Below are positions 1 through 6,480 of a DNA stretch of 12,185 bases, in pieces. This stretch comes from Wenzhouxiangella sp. (lineage in GTDB: Bacteria > Pseudomonadota > Gammaproteobacteria > Xanthomonadales > Wenzhouxiangellaceae), in the NCBI GenBank assembly GCA_007127425.1, contig SKZJ01000230.1:1-12185 (forward strand), written 5' to 3'. The notes under the pieces were generated by a model, which made no database searches, was not told the origin of the DNA, and worked only from the letters and a program-made list of their open reading frames with translations. Position 1 is the stretch's first letter, and each line of letters starts with the position of its first letter. The position numbers and the translations under genes were made by a program.

Positions 1-125
1 ACAAGATTGATGCCGACGATCTGGCCCAGAACGCCGCCGCCTACGCCGTCCTGGCCTGGCTGGCGGCCCAGTCCCCGATCGACTTCGGCTCCGGCCCCGA
101 GTTGCTGGAAGCGAACCAGCAATAG
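1..125 (+). CDS. C-terminal end of a probable M28-type metallopeptidase (5' part outside window)
   Basis: An open frame enters from the left edge (first full codon at position 3) and stops at TAG 123-125. The 40 visible residues begin KIDADDLAQNAAAYAVLAWL and end in LLEANQQ. The pattern 'D-K-I-D-x-x-x-L-x-Q-N-A-A-x-Y-A-V-L-A-x-L-A' resembles the final helix of secreted M28 zinc aminopeptidase / carboxypeptidase Q-like enzymes, where it follows the last metal-binding His. The catalytic residues lie outside the window, so the assignment rests on this tail alone. The gene is co-directional with the TonB-dependent receptor downstream but is separated from it by over 300 bp containing a separate promoter, so the two are probably not one operon. 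Confidence 0.5.
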   Translation, partial: KIDADDLAQNAAAYAVLAWLAAQSPIDFGSGPELLEANQQ

Positions 126-155
126 TCAGACGCGAATTAACCGCGTGACCCCCTA

Positions 156-212
156 GGCGGGGTCCGTCGAGGAAATGGAACCCCCGGTTTCCAATCCTCG
201 ACGGGCCCCGCC
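156..212. repeat. Long intergenic inverted repeat (18-bp arms, 21-nt loop)
   Basis: The left arm 156-173 (ggcggggtccgtcgagga) pairs with the right arm 195-212 (tcctcgacgggccccgcc) at 17 of 18 positions, and the one exception is a G-U pair in RNA. Within the loop, GGAACC near 177-182 can pair with GGTTTCC near 186-192, extending the structure. A shorter competing hairpin, GACCCC 147-152 with GGGGTC 159-164, uses part of the left arm. No T-run follows, so it is not a classic intrinsic terminator. It lies 30 bp after the upstream stop codon and may act as an mRNA 3'-end stabiliser, a Rho-dependent end, or a REP-like repeated element. Confidence 0.6.
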
Positions 213-259
213 CGCACACGCAGCAACTCTCCGTTCCCCGTACCCCCGTTCCTCCGTCT

Positions 260-308
260 CCCGTCACCCGTCACCCGTCACCCGTCACCCGTCACCCGTC
301 ACCCGTCA
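260..308. repeat. Tandem heptamer repeat, 7 x CCCGTCA
   Basis: Seven perfect head-to-tail copies of CCCGTCA fill 260-308. They are flanked by decayed versions: CCCCGTTCCTCCGTCT on the left and CCCGTTTCACCTTTCACTTC on the right. The array lies between the long inverted repeat and the receptor promoter. The 7-bp period is not a multiple of three and the array lies upstream of the chosen start at 439, so it is non-coding. Copy number could change by slippage. It ends about 30 bp upstream of the putative -35, so a change in number would not alter -35/-10 spacing but could affect upstream contacts. Confidence 0.85.
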
Positions 309-336
309 CCCGTTTCACCTTTCACTTCATTCCGTA

Positions 337-366
337 TTGCAAATAGTAACGATTCGCATTTACAAT
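337..366 (+). promoter_or_regulatory. Putative sigma70 promoter of the TonB-dependent receptor
   Basis: TTGCAA at 337-342 and TACAAT at 361-366 are separated by 18 bp and resemble -35 and -10 boxes. This is a local AT-rich island in GC-rich sequence, about 70 bp upstream of the start codon at 439. It coincides with the Fur-like site at 339-363, the usual arrangement for iron-repressed promoters. Confidence 0.55.
339..363 (+). promoter_or_regulatory. Fur box overlapping the receptor promoter
   Basis: The 25 bases starting GCAAATAGTAACGATT and ending CGCATTTAC match a canonical extended Fur site (gcaaatgataatgattctcatttgc) at 20 of 25 positions by hand alignment, including both outer GCAAAT / ATTT arms and the central GATTC. 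It covers the spacer and edges of the -35 and -10 elements. Fe(II)-loaded Fur bound here would block RNA polymerase, giving repression in iron-replete cells. The downstream FecA-like receptor fits this. Confidence 0.65.
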
Positions 367-438
367 TACATCCACGGGTCCCACTCTCCAGCCCGCCCCT
401 CTAACCAACATCAGACCAAGCACTCGAAGGAACAGACA

Positions 439-2733
439 ATGAGAAAGATTCACCCGCTGCGGCAGTCGCTCGCCTGCGCGATCGCCGCCGCGCTCTTCGC
501 TCCCGTGCTAACGCTTGCCGATACCGACGCCGAACTCGATCTGGACCTGGTCGTCGACCGGATCTCGATCACCGGTTCGGCCGCACAGCTGATTGCCATT
601 CCCGGTTCGGCACACGCCATCGGCGCGGAGGAACTGGAGCGGCACAGCTACGGTGACATTCACCGCATTCTGCGCACCGTGCCGGGCGTGAATGTGCACG
701 AAGAGGATGGATTCGGCCTCTTTCCGCATATCGGCTTGCGCGGTACCCGGCTGGAGCGCAATAGTCGCATCACCGTCATGGAAGACGGCGTGCTGATCGC
801 TCCGGCGCCCTATGCCGCACCGGCGGCTTACTACTTTCCACAAACCGGGCGCATGAGCGGCGTGGAGCTGCGCAAGGGGTCGGCGGCGATCAAGTATGGT
901 CCCTACACGACCGGTGGTGCCGTCAACCTGCTCTCTACCCGCATTCCTGCCGAGACTGGCGGGCGCGCAGACCTGCTGTTTGGCGACCATGGCAGTCGCC
1001 GTGCTCATGCCTGGCTGGGCGGGTCCGACGATCAGTGGGGATGGTTGATCGAGGGCCACTCGTCCGCCTCCGACGGGTTCAAGCAGCTCGATCGCGTGCC
1101 GGCCGATGCGGGGCCGAATGCGCCGTCGCCGTCGACCGGCTTCGAAGCCGAAAACTATCTCGCCAAGTTGCGCTGGAATTCCAATGGCGCCGGTCCATAC
1201 CAGCTTATCGAGTTGAAGCTGGCCAGGGACGACCGTACTGCCGACGAGACGTATCTGGGTCTGACGCGTGAAGACTACGAAGCCGCTCCCTTCCGCCGCT
1301 ACCGCGGCTCGGCGCTGGACCAGATCAATACCGACCACGACCTCGCCCAGCTTCGCCACTTCATCATGCTCGGTGACGGCATCGACCTGACAACGACTGT
1401 CTACAACCACGAGTTCGCACGCAACTGGTACAAGCTGCATGCCGTGCAGAATGCACCGGGTGGCGGCTACGTGAATATCTCGTCCATCCTGACCGATCCC
1501 TCGCAGTATGCAAACGCGCTGGGCTGGATTCGTGGTGCCCCCGATACGGACATACTCGGCAATGTGCGCGCCAACAACCGGGAGTACTACTCGCGCGGCA
1601 TCCAGTCACAACTCAACTGGCAGTTCGACACCGGCGGCATGATGCACGAGCTGGAAGTCGGCGCGCGCTTGCACCGCGACCAGGAGGATCGCCTGCAGTG
1701 GCAGGATTCGTTCCGCATGGTCGAGGGCAGCCTGGTGCTGGTTCGCCCCGGTCAGGAGCAGGGGGAGGAAGCGGGGGCCGAGACCGGTGTTCCCGGCAGC
1801 ACCACCAACCGAGTGACCGAGGCCGAAGCCCTGGCCCTGTGGGTGCAGGACACCATCCGCCACGGGAACTGGACCTTTACCCCCGGCCTGCGGTTCGAGG
1901 ACATCGACTTTACCCGGATCGACTACTTCGAAGGTGATGAGCCCACCCGTGACAGCGAACGACGTCGGATGAGCGATTCGACCCGCGTGGTCCTGCCCGG
2001 CTTCGGCGCCACCTACCAGCTCAATCCTGACGTGACGCTGCTGGCCGGTGTCAATCGCGGCTTTGCACCGACCGGTATCGGTACCGTGGAAGAGAAAAGC
2101 TGGAATTACGAGGCGGGCATGCGGTACCAGGGCAATGATGTCACCGCCGCGCTGATCGGTTTTCATACGCGCTACGACAACCTCGTCGGTGTGTGTACCG
2201 CCGTCAGTGGCGGCAATTGCGAGGTGGGCGAAGAGTTCGATGGCGGCCGGGTCGACGTGACCGGACTGGAGGCCGAGCTTGCCCATGACTTCGGTCTTGC
2301 TCGAGGCCTGGCCGTCGGCATTCCGTTGCGCCTGGCCTATACCTGGACGACGAGCGAGTTCCGCAACAGTTTCTCCAGCAATTTCGGCGAGTGGGGCGAA
2401 GTGGTCCGTGGCGACGAGTTGCCGCAAATCCCGGAGCACCAACTCAATGCCGGTATCGGGTTGTCCTGGGAGCGTCTGAGCCTGAACCTCAATGCCAACT
2501 ATGTGGGAACCACGCGTGCCGTGGCCGGCTCGGGGCCGATCCCGGCCGACGACAGGGTCGACAGCCGCTTGCTGTTTGACGTTTCGGCCGAGTACCAGGT
2601 GCATGCCAATGCGGCCCTGTTCGCCAGCGTCGAGAACCTGACCGACGAGACCTATCTCACGGCCTGGCGCCCGTCGGGGGCACGTCCCGGCATGCCGCGC
2701 ACCGGCTGGCTGGGTGCGAAGTTCAGCTTCTGA
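439..2733 (+). CDS. TonB-dependent outer-membrane receptor, FecA-like
   Basis: A 764-residue beta-barrel receptor, probably importing a ferric chelate (citrate-like or another siderophore) with energy from TonB-ExbB-ExbD. Residues 1-27 are a Sec signal peptide with predicted cleavage after LTLA. A TonB-box-like DLVVDRI lies near 36-42. The plug is about 48-167, with the signatures LRTVPGVNV, GLRGTRLERN, MEDGVLIAPAPYA and KYGPYTTGGAVN, which are characteristic of the FecA branch (COG4772). The barrel ends in the aromatic terminal Phe of KFSF, the usual BAM signal. Cys586 and Cys594 probably form a loop disulfide. The ATG at 439 is preferred: GAAGGA lies 7 nt upstream and the signal peptide begins there. 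An in-frame ATG at 175 would add 88 low-complexity residues and place the promoter inside the gene. A Fur box precedes it. The substrate is not certain. Confidence 0.9.
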   Translation: MRKIHPLRQSLACAIAAALFAPVLTLADTDAELDLDLVVDRISITGSAAQLIAIPGSAHAIGAEELERHSYGDIHRILRTVPGVNVHEEDGFGLFPHIGLRGTRLERNSRITVMEDGVLIAPAPYAAPAAYYFPQTGRMSGVELRKGSAAIKYGPYTTGGAVNLLSTRIPAETGGRADLLFGDHGSRRAHAWLGGSDDQWGWLIEGHSSASDGFKQLDRVPADAGPNAPSPSTGFEAENYLAKLRWNSNGAGPYQLIELKLARDDRTADETYLGLTREDYEAAPFRRYRGSALDQINTDHDLAQLRHFIMLGDGIDLTTTVYNHEFARNWYKLHAVQNAPGGGYVNISSILTDPSQYANALGWIRGAPDTDILGNVRANNREYYSRGIQSQLNWQFDTGGMMHELEVGARLHRDQEDRLQWQDSFRMVEGSLVLVRPGQEQGEEAGAETGVPGSTTNRVTEAEALALWVQDTIRHGNWTFTPGLRFEDIDFTRIDYFEGDEPTRDSERRRMSDSTRVVLPGFGATYQLNPDVTLLAGVNRGFAPTGIGTVEEKSWNYEAGMRYQGNDVTAALIGFHTRYDNLVGVCTAVSGGNCEVGEEFDGGRVDVTGLEAELAHDFGLARGLAVGIPLRLAYTWTTSEFRNSFSSNFGEWGEVVRGDELPQIPEHQLNAGIGLSWERLSLNLNANYVGTTRAVAGSGPIPADDRVDSRLLFDVSAEYQVHANAALFASVENLTDETYLTAWRPSGARPGMPRTGWLGAKFSF

Positions 2734-2742
2734 AGGTGGCGC

Positions 2743-2767
2743 AGCCCGGACTCACCGGGTCCGGGCT
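2743..2767. terminator. Convergent hairpin between the receptor and GGDEF gene 1
   Basis: AGCCCGGAC (2743-2751) and GTCCGGGCT (2759-2767) form a perfect 9-bp GC-rich stem with a 7-nt loop, starting 9 bp after the receptor stop. The stop codon of the opposing GGDEF gene (2752-2754) lies in the loop, so the hairpin also overlaps that gene's 3' end. There is no clear U-tract on either side, so it is either a weak bidirectional terminator or an RNA 3'-end protector. Confidence 0.5.
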
Positions 2768-4521
2768 GTGTCAGCTGACTGACCCGTTGGGGCAATGATG
2801 ACGGCGTCGCGGCCGGCATTCTTGGCCCGATACAGGGCCTCGTCGGCACGCTGACGTAGCCGTTTCAGTGACTCACCCGGCTGGTGTGGGGTGAGCCCGA
2901 AACTCATGGTCAGTGGTTGGCAGTCGACGCCGCAATCGACCTGCCTGATCTTGCGTCGGAGCTCCTCTAGCAACTGGCGGGTTTCGTTGATGGTTTCTCC
3001 GGGGAGGCAGACGGCGAATTCTTCTCCGCCGATACGGCCGATATCACCGCGTCCGCCGAAGACTTCTCTCAGGATCCTGGCGACCTGGCGTAGGGCTTCA
3101 TCTCCGACTAGGTGGCCGTGGGCGTCGTTGACCTGCTTGAAATGATCGATGTCGCCCATGACCAGCACCAGCGGGGTGTTGTTGCGTTCGGCTTCCTGCA
3201 CCATCCGGTGCGCGGTGTCGAAAAAGCGGGTGTGGTTGTTCAGGCCGGTCAGGCTGTCCAGGCCCGACAGGCGCTGGTAGTGACGGCGATCACGGTGGGT
3301 ATGGACGAGGAGCAGGATGAGGCAGACGGTGAGCAAGCCGCCCGATGCATAGGCCAGGGTATGCAGTCGGCGCTGCTGCGTGCGGGTCTGTTCCTGCAGT
3401 TGGGAAAGCCGGTGTTGTTCGCGCAACAGCACCAGTTCCTGGTCCTGAAAACGCGTCTCGAATTCGATCTCGAGGTAAGCGAGCTGGTGCGCGCGTTGCA
3501 CATCGAGAAAGTGCTCCCTTGCATCGATCTGTTTGAGCGTGTGCTCCAGCGCCTGGACATAATCGCCATGCTCGCTGGCAATCCTGCCCAGCAGGTGGTG
3601 GGTTGTTTCCAGGAAATCCCAGCGCTCCGCATCGGCGAACTGATCGATCAGGTCGGCGAGAATCTCCTCGGCACGTCGGCTACGGTCGGTCGCCCGGTAG
3701 AGCTTTGCCAGGGAGACCAGGGTTTCCGCCTCGCCGGATCGATAGCCACTGCCACGATGTTGTGCCTGGGCTCGGTTGAGGTGAGCTTCGGCCTCGTCAA
3801 GTCTGCCCTTGCGTCGCAGGGTGTCACCCAGGCCAAATTCGGCGATGGCAACGAATACGGGATCGTTTGCCTGGCGACACCGCTCCAGTGCCGATCGGAA
3901 ATGCTCCCTGGCCGCGGTGAGATGATCGGCCGCCTGGTAGGCGGCGGCCAGGTGCATGCGGGCGACACACTCGGCGCGAACGTGATCATGCTCGCGCGCC
4001 ACCTCTACCGAGCGGTGTGCATAGTCGCGGGACCGATCGACCTTGCCGACGGTCCGGAAGATCTCGGCGGCCAAGCTGTAGACATAGGTGGTTTGTTCTG
4101 GGTGGTCCACCTCCGGTTCGAGTACCAGGCTCTGGTAGAGGTAATCGAAGGCATCCTCGAAGCGTCGGAGTTCCAGCCCGAGGTTGGCACCACGAATGAG
4201 TGCGCTGAGCCGGTGTTCCGATGGAATCGGGTGCTCCAACAACTGCCGGGTAAGCTCGAGTCCCTCAACGTAATGGCCGGCCAGCGCCAGGTTGCGGGTC
4301 TTGAGCAGGTGGAAGGTGGCGAACTGATCCGGGGTGGCTTGATCGAGCGCCGGCTCGATCTGATCGAGGATCGCCTGGGATTCCTGCCAGGGGGCCGTCA
4401 GGTTGAGTTCCGCGGCCAGCTCAAGCTGGCTCTGGAAATCATCTCCGCCGGAGGCAGCGACCATCACCGTCAAGCCGAGCAGGCTTGAGGTGAGCAGCCT
4501 GATCCAGCACCCGGTAGTCAT
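2752..4521 (-). CDS. Membrane diguanylate cyclase with periplasmic TPR region (paralogue 1)
   Basis: A 589-residue protein predicted to make c-di-GMP from two GTP. An N-terminal hydrophobic stretch (about 8-24) acts as signal peptide. TPR-like helical pairs cover about 30-340, then comes a charged coiled coil (RFQDQELVLLREQHRL), one TM helix at about 388-409, and a cytoplasmic GGDEF domain from about 420 to 580. Seen directly: DSLTGLNNHT, GDIDHFKQVNDAHGHLVGD, the active-site loop GGEEF at 498-502, MSFGL and ADEALYRAKNAGRD. The I-site RxxD expected five residues before GGEEF is absent (GGRG instead), so product inhibition is not expected. The ATG at 4521 is chosen over an in-frame TTG at 4530; neither has a convincing Shine-Dalgarno. 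It is last of three collinear paralogues on this strand, 86 bp after paralogue 2, its closest relative of the two. The signal sensed is unknown. Confidence 0.88.
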   Translation of the reverse strand: MTTGCWIRLLTSSLLGLTVMVAASGGDDFQSQLELAAELNLTAPWQESQAILDQIEPALDQATPDQFATFHLLKTRNLALAGHYVEGLELTRQLLEHPIPSEHRLSALIRGANLGLELRRFEDAFDYLYQSLVLEPEVDHPEQTTYVYSLAAEIFRTVGKVDRSRDYAHRSVEVAREHDHVRAECVARMHLAAAYQAADHLTAAREHFRSALERCRQANDPVFVAIAEFGLGDTLRRKGRLDEAEAHLNRAQAQHRGSGYRSGEAETLVSLAKLYRATDRSRRAEEILADLIDQFADAERWDFLETTHHLLGRIASEHGDYVQALEHTLKQIDAREHFLDVQRAHQLAYLEIEFETRFQDQELVLLREQHRLSQLQEQTRTQQRRLHTLAYASGGLLTVCLILLLVHTHRDRRHYQRLSGLDSLTGLNNHTRFFDTAHRMVQEAERNNTPLVLVMGDIDHFKQVNDAHGHLVGDEALRQVARILREVFGGRGDIGRIGGEEFAVCLPGETINETRQLLEELRRKIRQVDCGVDCQPLTMSFGLTPHQPGESLKRLRQRADEALYRAKNAGRDAVIIAPTGQSADTARTR

Positions 4522-4572
4522 GTAAAACAAAGCTGCCCGCCCATGGCTTCAGTCTAGCGGATCGGGCGTTTT

Positions 4573-4606
4573 GCTGCAGCCAGGGGATGCTGCCGTCCTG
4601 TGCAGC
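4573..4606. repeat. Imperfect inverted repeat between paralogues 1 and 2
   Basis: GCTGCA (4573-4578) pairs with TGCAGC (4601-4606), and CAGG (4581-4584) with CCTG (4597-4600), across a 2-nt bulge, giving about 10 bp of stem. It starts immediately after the TGA (4608-4610) of the middle GGDEF gene on the minus strand. No T-run follows on that strand. It may slow transcription or protect the upstream mRNA rather than terminate it. Confidence 0.35.
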
Positions 4607-4607
4607 T

Positions 4608-6392
4608 TCATTTCCCGGACACCGGTTGTTTCGGATCGTGGCAGACAATCGTGTCACGGCCCAGACGCTTGGCTTCGTAAAGTGCCCGGTCGGCCTCTTC
4701 CCGCAATGCATTGATGGTGGTGCCGCCGCCGGTCCTTCCGGCCAGGCCGAAGCTCATGGTGACCTTGACCTTGTCGTCTTCGGGTCGGGGCAGGCTCAGG
4801 TTGTGGCGCAAGCGCTCAAGAAGCTCGACAACGTCCGCCATGCGGGTGCCCGCGAGGGCGATCCCGAATTCTTCCCCGCCGACGCGTCCGACGATACCGT
4901 GTCCGGCGAACGATTCACGCAGGCGGGAGGCCACGTGAACGAGTGTTCGATCCCCGGCAATATGTCCATGTCGGTCGTTCACGCGCTTGAAGTGATCGAT
5001 ATCGGCCAGGACCAGTACGAACGGCATCCCTTCATGCTCGGTACGGCACATCTCCTCTGCGGCCAACTTGAAAAAATGCGTGTGGTTGAGCAGCCCGGTC
5101 AGGCCGTCATGGCGAGCAAGGCGACGATAATGGCGGCGTTCTCGAACCGCATGGAACAGCAGCAGGGCGAGCACCGGCACCAGGAACGCGGCGACGATAT
5201 ACCCCAGTTGCTGCAGCTGCCGTTGTTGGCGACGTGTCTGTTGTTGCAGCGCGGTGACCCGGGCCTGTTCTCGCAGCAAAGCCAGTTCACTTTCCTTGAA
5301 ACGGGTGTCGAAATCGACTTCGAGAAAGGCCAGGCGACGGGCACGATCCAGTCCGAGGTGGGCTTCACGGGCCTCGATCTGGGCGAGGATGTGTTCGACG
5401 GCCCCTTCATGGTCGTTTCGCTGCCCCCGGATGTCGGCCAGGAGGCCATGCGCCTCGGCAAGGTAGTTCCAGACCTGGTGCCGTTCGAAGTGTTCCAGCG
5501 TGGCGATCAGCAGTGTTTCGGCCTGCTCATGCTCATCGAGAACATGGTGAAGTCGGGCCTCGTAGAGACGGCCTTCAGCCAGGCCGCTGGCGTACTCGGT
5601 TGTCTCCAGGCGCTGCATGCTTTCCCGGAAGTGCGAAGCGGCCTCTTCGTAATGGCCGGCCTCGCGCAGGAGGTCGGCCAGTGAGTATTGCGTGACGCTG
5701 ATGAGGACGTCGTCTCCGGACCGGCGGCAGTGCTCCAGGGCAGTGCGATAGTGGCGCAGCCCGAGCCCGTAGATGTCCGCCGACTTGTAAACGAATGCCA
5801 GTCTCTGGAAGCTGACGCAGGCCAGGCGTGGTCCGGCATGCGCGTTGGCTGCCTCGACTCCAAGGTGTCCGTAATGCCGGGCACGATGAAACTGGTCGAC
5901 CTGCGCATACAGATTGGCTGCAAGGCTGTACACGCCGGCCGAGTATTCCTTGCCGGCGGGATCCGAGACCAGTTCCAATGCCTGTCCGAGTTGATCGAAG
6001 GTTTCCTCGTAGCGCCTCAGTACCAGGTTGATGTTGGCGGCCAGTGCCAGGGTGCGAATCCTGCGGGGCAAGGGGAGGTCCAGGGTCAGCAGCGATTCCA
6101 GCTGGTCCAGGCCATCGTTCATATGGCCAGCCAGGACGCGGTTGCGGGCTTCCATGATGGTGAAACGGGCGTAGCGGTCGATGTCCGCCTCGTCGATGAA
6201 GGGACGCAGCTGTTCGAGGATTTCCTGCGATTCGTGCCACGGTGCACGGACGTGGAGTTCGGCGGCCTTGTCGAGCAGTTCTTCGACTTCCGGGTCCGTC
6301 ATTGTCATTGCCGAATCCGGGGTGAGGGTCGATAGACACAATGTCAGCGCGGCGAGCCCGGCAAAGCGACGGTCCCGGCCGGTGCATGTCAT
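4608..6392 (-). CDS. Membrane diguanylate cyclase with periplasmic TPR region (paralogue 2)
   Basis: A 594-residue homologue of its two neighbours. Residues 1-28 look like a signal peptide (hydrophobic core FAGLAALTLCLSTL). The TPR-like region is about 32-350, the coiled coil is RFKESELALLREQARV, the TM helix about 396-416, and the GGDEF domain about 425-585. Catalytic features are intact: ADIDHFKRVNDRHGHIAGD, GGEEF at 505-509, MSFGL and ADRALYEAKRLGRD. The tetrapeptide five residues before GGEEF is AGHG, so there is no RxxD inhibitory site. Shared segments with paralogue 1, such as RAPWHESQEIL / TAPWQESQAIL, make these two the closest pair. The ATG at 6392 has a GGTGAG about 8 nt upstream, inside a small hairpin. 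The stop is 86 bp before the start of paralogue 1. Expected product is c-di-GMP; the signal is unknown. Confidence 0.88.
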   Translation of the reverse strand: MTCTGRDRRFAGLAALTLCLSTLTPDSAMTMTDPEVEELLDKAAELHVRAPWHESQEILEQLRPFIDEADIDRYARFTIMEARNRVLAGHMNDGLDQLESLLTLDLPLPRRIRTLALAANINLVLRRYEETFDQLGQALELVSDPAGKEYSAGVYSLAANLYAQVDQFHRARHYGHLGVEAANAHAGPRLACVSFQRLAFVYKSADIYGLGLRHYRTALEHCRRSGDDVLISVTQYSLADLLREAGHYEEAASHFRESMQRLETTEYASGLAEGRLYEARLHHVLDEHEQAETLLIATLEHFERHQVWNYLAEAHGLLADIRGQRNDHEGAVEHILAQIEAREAHLGLDRARRLAFLEVDFDTRFKESELALLREQARVTALQQQTRRQQRQLQQLGYIVAAFLVPVLALLLFHAVRERRHYRRLARHDGLTGLLNHTHFFKLAAEEMCRTEHEGMPFVLVLADIDHFKRVNDRHGHIAGDRTLVHVASRLRESFAGHGIVGRVGGEEFGIALAGTRMADVVELLERLRHNLSLPRPEDDKVKVTMSFGLAGRTGGGTTINALREEADRALYEAKRLGRDTIVCHDPKQPVSGK

Positions 6393-6401
6393 GGCCGAGG
6401 C

Positions 6402-6416
6402 TCACCGGAGCGGTGA
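6402..6416 (-). promoter_or_regulatory. Hairpin enclosing the likely RBS of GGDEF paralogue 2
   Basis: On the minus strand TCACCG-CTC-CGGTGA forms a 6-bp stem with a 3-nt loop, about 10 nt upstream of the ATG at 6392. The only Shine-Dalgarno-like run, GGTGAG, lies mainly in the 3' arm, so the hairpin could limit ribosome access. A short structure like this may also be chance in GC-rich DNA. Confidence 0.3.
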
Positions 6417-6480
6417 CGGACCGTTGACTTGCCCGTACGGCCTGTCGGATGACGACGGGCCAAGCCTGCGAGCATGGAAA

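Noticed and set aside
260..308. CRISPR-like array
   Set aside because: The unit is 7 bp with no spacers, so it is a simple tandem repeat. No cas gene is nearby.
175..438. An 88-residue N-terminal extension of the TonB-dependent receptor in the same frame
   Set aside because: It would translate the inverted repeat, the CCCGTCA array and the promoter/Fur box into low-complexity peptide (repeated SPVTRHP) and bury the signal peptide. The ATG at 439 has a good GAAGGA ribosome site.
508..1440. Minus-strand open frame opposite the receptor plug and barrel
   Set aside because: It overlaps conserved FecA-like plug motifs on the other strand and shows no domain or ribosome site.
2743..2767. A classical Rho-independent terminator
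   Set aside because: The stem is perfect but no U-tract follows on either strand, so it is listed only as a probable hairpin-type end.
3112..4488. Long plus-strand open frame (458 codons) opposite GGDEF paralogue 1
   Set aside because: It is antisense to a gene with clear domains. GC-rich codon bias leaves the opposite strand open, and the translation shows no recognisable domain. The same holds for 4587-5684 and 5688-6335.
4531..4607. A separate promoter for paralogue 1 (TAGACT on the minus strand)
   Set aside because: The -10-like hexamer has no -35 at an acceptable distance, so it cannot be separated from chance.
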